Source: Mycteria americana (taxonomy: Eukaryota > Chordata > Aves > Ciconiiformes > Ciconiidae). From it: a stretch of DNA of 64,000 bases. Shown here in pieces: positions 55,701 through 64,000 of the stretch (positions within the stretch are counted from its first letter, which is position 1; each line of letters opens with the position of its first letter). The stretch covers positions 541,060 to 605,059 of the forward strand of contig NC_134390.1 in the NCBI RefSeq assembly GCF_035582795.1, in the 5' to 3' direction. The notes beneath the pieces are model-generated. The model was not told the DNA's origin, searched no databases, and saw nothing but the letters and a program-made list of their open reading frames with translations. Both the position numbers and the translations under genes were made by a program.

Positions 55701-58700
55701 CTACAACGTCCTCTGCGACCTGCTGGAGATCTGCTCGGAGGAGAGCGGCCGCCTGCACGAGCGAGCTATCGGCTTGACAGAGCTGGCCCAGGTCTTGTGC
55801 TACCACAGCTACGCCCAGCAGACGGACTGGTGGGTGGACGCCGGCATGCCAGGATCACCTCCCTGTGTCCCTGAAAGTCCCCAAGGAGCATTTGAGGGTC
55901 CTCGGGGAGTTTTAAGGATCTGGAGTGTTATTGCTCTGGTTGTTGGCTCTGTTTGGGGTCCTGGGGTGTATCTGTCCCTCCCTGTAAAATGCTCCACGGG
56001 TTTTGGGGGGGGGCAGAGGCTGTTTCTAATCCGTCTCTCTGGCAGCTCCTCCCTGGACTCGGTCCGTGAAGCCTTGCGGCTGCTGGATTTGGTGCCCAGG
56101 AGTGCCCAGAACCGGGACCGGCTCCTTGATGACCAGGCACAGGCTCTGCTCTGGCTCTACATCTGCACCCTGGAGTCCAAGCTGGAGAAGGTGGGTGGGG
56201 GCAGCGGAGGGGGGCTGTGGGATGCCGAAACGGGTCCCGATCTGGAAACACCATGGGGCTCCGTGCATGTGTCAGGTATGCTCCTCAGCCTTGCTGGCAA
56301 TGCTGAGCTCTGCACTGGGGCCACCAAAAGCCACCCAGACCCTGCGGAAAACCCCGTGGTGTCTCTTTGACGTGCATCAGTGCTGCTTTCTGCCCCGCTG
56401 CAGAGCATAGAGAGGGACCAGAGAGCCAAAGCTCAGGGGCTGAAGAACCTGGATGACTTTGAGCCCAACGACCTCAACTACGAAGGCAGGCTGCTGGAGG
56501 ACAGGTTCCTGTACGACAGCATCTCCTTCAACCTAGCGACGGAGACCGGTGAGGACGCTTGCGGGTTCGGGCCCTTCGTGAAGAGGCTCTCCAGGAGCGC
56601 CTGGTTTCGGGTCAGGGTGTCTCAGACCTGTTGTGTGCCCTCAGCTCTGTCCAAAAGCCTGGACGATGCCTTCACCTTGTGGAAGCAGCTCGTGGCAATG
56701 CCGGGTGTCCCGGCCGTGCGCAGCCCTGAGCAGACTGTTGCCTCCCTGCACCTCCTGGCAGCTCTCTACAAGCTGATGGCCAAGGTAACGCTGCTGGGGA
56801 GGTGGCCCGTGGGACGGCAGCCTCCCCAGGCACGCAGAGTCCCTCGGGGGTGGTCTCTGAGTGTAACCGTGGGGGTTTTCCTGCCCCCAGCCCTTCCAAG
56901 CCATGGAGAGCTACCTCCTGGTCAGAGATCTATGCAGTGTGCTCGGGGACAGCCTGGGCATGGCCGGTGCCCTGTGCCAGGTCACCAAGCTGCTCTTCCA
57001 GCTGGAGTGCCCCAGCTATGCCCAGGTAAGTCTGGCAGGGAGGGGAGGGGCTGCGGGGCGAGCTCGGCCGATCCCCGAGCCTGCAGCCCTCATGCCCGTG
57101 CGTTGGTTTTCAGCTTTTCCTGGAGGAGACGGAGTCCTGCCTGCAGAAAGCCGACAGCAGCCACGATTCCTACCTGCTGCTGCAGCAAACCTGCCTCCTG
57201 CTCCGCAGCCAGCTGTGCTGCGTCAACCACCAGGTATAGCTCCTAAAATGCCTTTTTTGCCTCGGAAGTAGCGTCAGAGGGCAAGAGGAGCCTTGCAGCA
57301 GCTCTGTCTGGCTATCTCAATACCTCTCGCTAGGAACCTTGGGCATGGACGCACCCTGGACCATGAACGGTGACTCTTTTTCTCCCTCTGCAGATTGAAA
57401 AGGGTCTTGGCCTGTTGCTGGGGGTGCTTCAGAACCCGGCTATGCAAAAAATCACAAAGGTCTGGTACCTGCTGCGAGCCCACGTCCTTCAGCTGGTGGC
57501 CGTCTACCTGAGCCTCCCCCGTGCCTGCCTCTTGCCGGAGCTCCAGCAGTGGATCTTTGTGCAAGGTGAGTTGCCGGGGCATGTTTAAAACCCTCCCGGT
57601 GAGCACCAGGCTGACGGGTGTCATGGGCAAAGCTCTGTGCAAACATTTGACCTCTGGGTTTCTCCAAACCATCCCGTTTGGGGTGAGGAGAGGGAATTTG
57701 GGGGAGTCGCTCTGCGCTGGGGCTGGGCAGGGTCTTGGTTGGTGCTGACACCCACAACCGCCCTCGTGCAGGATGGAAGACGCCCGAGACGGCTCTCGCC
57801 GAAGCCCACAAGCTCTTCCGCAGCATCATCCTCCTGCTGATGGGCAGCGACGTGCTGGGCTGTCAGACAGCAGCGTCCGACGTCCAGTTCGTGGATTACG
57901 GTGAGCCGGTTGCTCGCGTGGACCGAAACCCAACTGCTCCTCTGGAAAGAGTCGGGCTCCTCGCCTGCCGCTCTGGGAGGAGCAGCTCCGGTCACCTTCC
58001 TGTCCTCCCTCGCAGGGGACAACCTGCTGCTGAAGTGGCAAGTGCTGGCTGACATGCTGGCCTGCTCGGAGCAGCTCGTGGCTCTCCTCAGCAGGTTGGA
58101 GGTGGTGTGTAAAGCCAAAGCCTTCTGCTTGGAGGCCGTCAAGCTGGCCATGAAACTGCAAGCCAGCCGGTGGTGAGTTGACCGTGGAGGGGAGGACAAG
58201 CCTGGCCCTGAGCTTGGGGGATGCTCGGTTAGGGATGAGCTGCCACGGGGGACACAGGGGACACTGGTGTCTGTGTCCCTTGGTGGGGGCCTGGCCCTGG
58301 TGGGAGGGTTTGGCACCTTCTCAGCTTGCTCTGGAGCAAGCAGCTGCTCTGGGGTGTGTTATCCCAATAGCGCAGCTTGCCAGGTCGGATGTGAGCTTGT
58401 TCCTCGCTGCCCGCCTTGCCTTCCTCCCGCACCGCCCTGGGGATGGAGCGACGGCTGTTGTGGGGGGCTCTGAGGGCTGGTTTTCCCCCCCCCCAGGTGT
58501 ACTTCCTTCCTGGTGCTGAAGGCCCAGCTGGAGCTGCAGCAGAGCGAGCTGGAGCTGAGCCACTTCGACCTCCAGCAGGCTCTCTTCCTCCTGGAGTCTG
58601 ATGCCGGTGAGTCCCTGCTCTGGGCTCAGAGGAGGGGAATGGGGGGGGGGGGGGGGGGGCTGAGGTGAGCCCCAAGCCCAGGCAGTGCCAGGGATGACCC

Positions 58701-60845
58701 CTCTTGTGCCTGCTTTTGGGCTGGGGTGAACAATCTGCCTTGCGCAGATGCTGCTGGAGCAGCCGATCCCTGTCACCCAGGAGGGCGCGGAGGTGCGGGG
58801 TGACTCTGAGCCATCTTTTGGCTCATCGGGCAACTCCTCCAGCTGACGAAGGTGTAGTTGGGGAAAGCAGAAGCGATGGGTCCGGCTTCCCGCACCCCTT
58901 CTCAGGCTGGCTGCAGTGGGACCTGGGGGAGGGCTGTGCAGGGAGGATGCCGAAACAACCCTCCCCTCTGCCCGCAGAGTTGAAAGACAGCAAGAAGCAG
59001 AAAGGCCAGACGAAGATCCTGCCCAGGAAGGGCAAACGTGAGGGCAAGAAGCCACGGGACCCTGTCTCTGAGCTCCCCGGGGAAGAGGAGGGTTTCCTGA
59101 AGGGCCCTGCCCTGGAGTTTGTGGCCCCGGTGAGCGGGCTGGAGAAGGTGGATGCTCTCACTGCCTCACCGGAGCTGAAGCCTGAGAAGAGGAAGAGGCT
59201 GGCCTTCCTCACCCACCCGGCAGCCTGCACATGCTGCCTCTGCTCCGACCTGGCCCTCTCGGCGCTCTGCCTGCGCTGGCTCCTCTCCTGCGCCCAGGGC
59301 GAGCTGGCAGCGGGCAGTGCGGCCGAGGGGCTGGGTCTGATCCGTGCCGTGCTGCTACGCTGCACCGCTGTGGCCACCCGCTTTGCCCCTGTGCTGCGAG
59401 ACAAGCTGTGGGGCGGCTCCGTTGGCCGGGACCTGCCTGCGCTGGAGCTGCTGAATGATCTGGTGGCCACTGGCTATGCCACGTTAGCCCTTCAGAGCCT
59501 GGCCAGCTCCCAGCCGGTGGAAGAGCTGCAGGAGGAGCTGGAGACAGGGTTGACTTTCATAGCATCCTGCAGACCCCACTTGCCCAGCCTGGAGTTCTCC
59601 AGGGCCAGCCTTCTGCTCGCCAAAGCCATGGCCACCGTTTACCGCCTGCCCTGCAAGCGTGGCAACTCCCTGGATGGAGTCTTCACTGGCTCTTGGACCA
59701 GTCAGCTGCCCACGCCGACTCCGGCGGAGCCCGAAGTGGCAGCCGTGCCCCAGACCTTCAAGACGGACAAGGCTCAACCCCAAAGGCGCAAAAACAAGAC
59801 GGCGTTGGCCCCTGCTGTGCCCAAGCCCAGAGTGAAGAAGAGCCAGAGAGCGAAGCCCCTGGCTGTGGCGAACACCAATGATGTCTTCGCTTTGGGTGAC
59901 TCGGACAGCGAGGTGCCCCCCATCGTCATCCGGCCGGTGACGGTGCCCTGCACCCCGCACCAGAAAGCCTGTCCCCCCGCTAAGACACACGTAGCCCCCG
60001 GCACCAGGACTCCCTTCACCATCTTCAGCGAATCCTCCCCACCGGCTGGCAAGTCCCGGCTCCTGCGCGCACCCAGAGTCTTGGGGAGAGTCAAGACTCG
60101 CCTGAAGGTGAGCGGGGAGGCAGGCGGGGGGCAGCCCCGCACGCCTGGTACCAGCCCCGACACCCCCCTGTTCCCTCCACTTTAGGTGACATTCAGCGAT
60201 GACAGCGATGTGGAGGATCCCAAAGTGGGGCTGACCCCCACAGCTACCTGCAAGACATCCAGCACCCGGAAAGCTCTGCCCCCCAAATCCACGGGGTCCC
60301 AGGCGAGCTTGCTGGGGTTCGGCGGCCAGAGCAGCGGTGCCCGGCCCCAGAGAGGGCGGCCGGGCACCCGCCGAGCCGGGGCTGCGAAGGAGAACAGGGA
60401 GCGGGTGACCCGCAGGGCTCCCAGCAAGAGAGCAGAGGAGGAGCAGGAGCTTCTGAGGGCCATTGAGGAAGAGGAGATGATGGAGAAAGAGCTTGAGATC
60501 AGCTTCGAGGTCTTGCGGGCCTCCGAGGAAGAAGAGGGAGCCCCAGGTGAGCTGGGCTACCCCAGGGATGGGGGGGGGGGGTGGGGGGGTGTTGCCTTCA
60601 TGCACCCCTAAGCAGTGGCATCGGGCTGTGTCGGCAGTGCTGCCACCAGTCCCAGGGACTGGGCACCTCTGTCCTCTTCACAGGCAGGAGACGGCTGCCT
60701 CGGCGCAGGCAGGAGGGCGCAGGTGGGAAGCAGGAGGTCCTGCAGCAAGAGGCCGGTGAGGACGTCCTGGCAGCGCAGTGGCCGGGCAGCGGGGACCACC
60801 CGCACCCGGAGGGGACCCTCTCCTCCACCCAGCCCACGGCTGGCG
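52752..60845 (+). CDS. ESPL1: Separase, N-terminal helical part (19 coding exons; protease domain off the window)
   Basis: Separase cleaves the cohesin kleisin at anaphase onset; the N-terminal superhelix binds securin. Exons: 52752-52796, 52902-53999, 54212-54316, 54515-54632, 54867-55003, 55239-55432, 55587-55829, 56046-56190, 56404-56548, 56645-56784, 56891-57025, 57114-57233, 57394-57565, 57772-57900, 58016-58172, 58497-58606, 58978-60107, 60186-60546, 60684-60845. All phases chain through 4,846 bases (1,615 codons) with no break. Human matches include [77 protein letters not shown] and [13 protein letters not shown]. The start is the first ATG of the spliced leader; the frame is open 22 codons upstream, where weak homology continues, so a non-AUG or upstream start is possible. 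Confidence 0.96.
52902..53999 (+). CDS. ESPL1: ESPL1 large N-terminal exon
   Basis: 366 codons, phase 0 at both ends. Runs from [12 protein letters not shown] to [15 protein letters not shown], with [12 protein letters not shown] and [17 protein letters not shown] matching human SFSLLWKGAEAL and LCLLELTLEHCRRFC. Confidence 0.96.
58978..60107 (+). CDS. ESPL1: ESPL1 large central exon
   Basis: 1,130 bases. Begins with a lysine-rich linker ([20 protein letters not shown]), then the helical [20 protein letters not shown] region. It ends in the disordered basic segment with [11 protein letters not shown] and [10 protein letters not shown] (human PFTVFEEVCP and RVQTRLK). Its middle is the source sequence of the inverted fragment at 47180-47645. 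Confidence 0.96.
60186..60546 (+). CDS. ESPL1: ESPL1 exon with auto-cleavage sites
   Basis: Begins [12 protein letters not shown] and ends in an acidic stretch with two ExxR separase consensus sites: EQELLR followed by AIEEEE, and SFEVLR followed by ASEEEE. The second matches human SFEILR, a known auto-cleavage site of separase. The KENRERV in between resembles a KEN box. Confidence 0.93.
60684..60845 (+). CDS. ESPL1: ESPL1 last exon in window
   Basis: Encodes [20 protein letters not shown] and an acidic/proline tail to [10 protein letters not shown]. Borders AG and GTGAGC; phases fit. The sequence is poorly conserved, as expected for this disordered linker. The following intron contains the CR1. 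Confidence 0.8.
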
Positions 60846-61071
60846 GTGAGCACCCAGCACGGTGTGGGTGGGTGGGGAGGTTCTGGTGCTGGGGAGCTGT
60901 GGGGGGAGGAAAGCTAAAGCCGAGCCTGTCGGTGAAGTCGGTGGCACCCTGTGCAAAAACATATTTAAAATGGGTAAAAACCACTCTATGGGCAGAGGGC
61001 AAAACAGCTGAGGAGGAAGGGCTGCTCCCTGGTGCTGGGGGAAGGAGTTTTAATTTTTGTCTGTGTTTCAC

Positions 61072-64000
61072 CAGAATCAGAGAATGGTTTGGGTTGGAAG
61101 GGACCTTTAAAGCTCATCCAGTCCAACCGCCCTGCCATGAGCAGGGACAGCTTCAACCAGAGCAGGTTGCTCCGAGCCCCGTCCAGCTTGGCCTTGAATG
61201 TGTCCAGGGATGGGGCATCCACCTCCTCTCTGGGCAACCCGGGCCAGTGTCTCACCACCCTCAGCGTAAAACCTTTCTTCCTGATATCTAGCCTGAATCT
61301 CCCCTCTTTTAGTTTAAAACCGTTACCCCTTGTCCTGTCGCTGCAGGCCCTACTAAAAAGTCCGTCCCTGTCTTTTCTCTAGCCCCCTTCGTATATTGAA
61401 AGGCCGCAATAAGGTCTCCCTGGAGTCTTCTCTTCTCCGGGCTGAACAACCCCCGCTCTCTCGGCCTGTCCTCGTAGGAGAGGTGCTCCAGCCCTCGGAT
61501 CATCTTCGTAGTCTCTTCTGGACCCGCTCCAACAGGTCCACGCCCTTCTTACATTGGGGGCCCACGAGCTGGACGCAGTGCTCCAGGGGGGCTTCACCAG
61601 AACGTGGCAGAGGGGGCAGGATCTCCTCCCTTGACCTGCTGGCCACGCTGCTTTGGATGCAGCCCAGGAGATGGTTGGCTTTTTGGGCTGCAAGCACCCA
61701 TTGCCAGCTCATGTCCAGCTTTTCATCCACCAGTACCCCCGAGTCGTTCTCCGCAGGGCTGCTCTCGATCCCTTCATCCCCCAGCCTGTAGTTGTGCTTG
61801 GGATTGCCCCAACCCATGGGCAGGACCTTGCACTTGGCCTTGTTGAACCTCGTGAGGTCCACATGGGCCCACTACTCGAGCTTGTCCAGGTCCCTCTGGA
61901 TGGCATCCCGTCCCTCTGGTGTGTCAACCGCACCACGCAGCTCGGTGTCGTCGGCAAACTTGCTGAGGGTGCGCTTGATCCTGCTATGTCATTGATGGAG
62001 ATATTAAACCGTACTGGTCCCAGTACAGACCCCTGAGGGACACCACTTGTCACTGATCTCCATTTGGACGTTGAGCCATTGACCACTACTCTCTGGATGC
62101 GACCATCCAACCGATTCCTCATCCACTGAACAGTCCATCCATCAAATCCGTATCTCTCTGATTTAGAGAGAAGGATGTCGTGGGGGACCGTCTCAAAGGC
62201 CTTACAGAAGTCCAGATAGACGACATCCGTAGCTCTTCCCTTTCCACTGCTGTAGTCACTCCGTCGTAGAAGGCCATTACGTTGGTCAGGCAGGGCTTGC
62301 CCTTGGTGAAGCCGTGCTGGCTGTCTCGAATCCCCTCCCTGTCCTCCACGTGCCTTAGCATAGCTTCTAGAAGGATCCGTTCCATGATCTTCCCAGGCAC
62401 GGAGGTGAGGCTGACAGGTCGGTAGTTCCCAGGGTCCTCCTTTCTACCCTGTTTAAAAACGGGTGCAGTGTTTCCTTTTTTCCAGTCACCAGGGACTTCA
62501 CCTGACTGCCGTGACTTTTCAAATGTCATGGAGAGCGGCTTGGCAACTACATCAGCCAATTCCCTCAGGACTCAGGGATGCATCTCGTCAGGTCCCATAG
62601 ACTTAGGTATATTCAGGTTCCTCAGGTGGTCGCGAACCTGAGCTCTTACAGTGGGAGGGATTTTGTTCCCCCAGTCCCCGCCTTGCGGTCCATCCACTCG
62701 AGAGGTGTGGGAAGTGAAGAGTGAGGCAAAGGAGTTGAGAACCTCGGCCTTCTCCTTGTCCGTTGTCACCAGTTTGCCAGCTGTGTTCATCGGGGGGGTA
62801 CGCTTTGCTTGACCTTCCTTTTCTGGCTGACATACCTGTAGAATTATTATTATTATCCTTTGTGTCCCGTGCCAAGTTCAGCTCCAGCCGTGCCTTCGTC
62901 TTCCTGACCCCATCCCTACCCAACCGGGCAGTGTCCCTGTACTCTTCCCAGGATACCTGTCCCTGCTTCCACCGCCTGTGCCTTTCCTTCTTGCCCTTTA
63001 GTTTGCCCAGCAGGTCTCGACTCAGCCATGCTGGTCTCTTGCCCTCCTTTCCTGATCTTACACCTGGGGATCGAGAGCTCTTGCGCTGTCTATTACCTGG
63101 CTTAAGAAGTTACCTTCCATGCCCTCCAGGTAAGGCTCCGGGATTGCCTACAGCTCGCCGTGCTACTTTTCCAGCAGATGTCGGGGCGGCTGAAGTCCCC
63201 CAGCAGGACGAGAGCCTGCGAGCGTGAAGCCTCCTGTAGCTGGAGGAAGAAGGCTTCGTCAGTAGGCTGCCCTTGATCGTGCGGCCTGTAGTAGACACCG
63301 ACCTCAAGGTTCCCTTTGTTGCCTCGGTCTCTGATTCTTACCCAGAAACTTTCAACCTGCTCGTGGCTGTTCTTCAGAGACAGCTCTTCACGCTCCATCC
63401 ATTTCTTGATGTAGAGGGCAACCCCTCCACCCCTCCTTCCTCGCCTGTCCCTTCTGAACAGCCGGTAGCCGTCAATAGCCGCACTCCAGTCATGGGATTC
63501 GTCCCACCAAGTTTCAGTAATGGCAACTCGGTCGTGGCTTTCTAGCAGCACGGTGGCTTCCAGCTCCTCCTGTTTGTTGCCCGTGCTGCGTGCGTTGGTG
63601 TAGGGCTGTCGGCCGTGTCCCCTTCTTAGAGGAACACCTTCATTCCTTTGAGGTATTTCCCTGGTGTTTCCCTCTTGGCTCCTATTACCTCAGGAGCCCC
63701 TGGCTCATCTCCGTAAGACGCCAAGCGTGCTGCAGCGTACCCAGCACGTCTCAGAGCAACAGGCTGAGGGCCCTTGCTAGCACCCCCTCCCTCTAACCTT
63801 GGCGTGTCGTCCCACAGCTTGTCACAGACAAGCCCGATATTATCCCGCTCCCCCCTCGAGTCTAGTTTAAAGCTCTGTCAATGAGCCCCGCTAGCTCGTG
63901 AGCAAAGACCCTCTTCCCCCTTTGAGAAAGGTGAATCCCATCCGATTCCAGCAGGCCTGGTGCCACGTAGACCATCCCATTATTGAAAACTCCAAAACTG
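61072..64000 (-). mobile_element. CR1 LINE ORF2 with endonuclease and reverse transcriptase, antisense in ESPL1 intron
   Basis: The 3' end is at about 61072 (CCATTCTCTGATTCTG tail on the minus strand). Reading leftward-to-rightward in reverse: APE-type endonuclease at 63551-63102 (VAITETWWDESHDW, GGVALYIKKW, VLLGDFSRPDICWKS), then reverse transcriptase at 62560-61500 ([47 protein letters not shown], the catalytic [30 protein letters not shown]) and the C-terminal [13 protein letters not shown]. Several frameshifts and stops make it inactive. It continues past the window, so the 5' end and ORF1 are not seen. Confidence 0.93.

Overview
The window looks like part of a GC-rich bird microchromosome. 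It carries CR1-type LINEs, extremely GC-rich introns and intergenic DNA made of tandem repeats, and the vertebrate gene order ITGB7 - RARG - MFSD5 - ESPL1 (the block found at human 12q13). The species cannot be named from the sequence alone.

Layout. 1-10.5 kb: the 5' twelve coding exons of integrin beta-7 (ITGB7, minus strand); the stalk end, membrane and cytoplasmic exons lie beyond the left edge. 11.4-20.6 kb: a complete retinoic acid receptor gamma gene (RARG, minus strand, eight coding exons, 437 codons, gamma-2 type N-terminus). All its splice phases chain and the three residues that distinguish RAR-gamma are present. 20.6-33.4 kb: an intergenic desert of at least ten minisatellite families plus a 5'-truncated CR1. 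33.5-34.8 kb: a recognisable but heavily frameshifted MFSD5. 36-39 kb: a higher-order repeat with a 772-bp period. 39.5-47.7 kb: a scrambled zone holding an inverted MFSD5 C-terminal fragment, two ESPL1 3'-exon fragments in swapped order, opposed CR1 pieces, an MFSD5-upstream-like block and an inverted ESPL1 exon fragment. 48-51.6 kb: a 61-bp minisatellite. 51.8-60.8 kb: separase (ESPL1, plus strand), with a promoter carrying ZNF143-, CCAAT- and CHR-like motifs and 19 coding exons in perfect phase (1,615 codons). It ends before the protease domain, in an intron occupied by an antisense CR1 (61.07 kb to the right edge).

Gene quality is uneven. RARG and ESPL1 read cleanly. ITGB7 has single-base frame breaks in five exons, several in G/C runs, while all its splice sites are intact. 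MFSD5 is broken many times. This could be base-calling error in GC runs, real decay (more likely for MFSD5), or both.

The genes share no operon-like logic. ITGB7 is a leukocyte adhesion receptor subunit, RARG a nuclear receptor, MFSD5 a membrane transporter-like protein and ESPL1 the cohesin protease. The most unusual material is the repeat landscape. A TTGCA/TGCAA core recurs in at least seven unrelated arrays, one array keeps a 10-bp register for about 850 bp, and an array of GGGTCA nuclear-receptor half-sites sits directly upstream of RARG.
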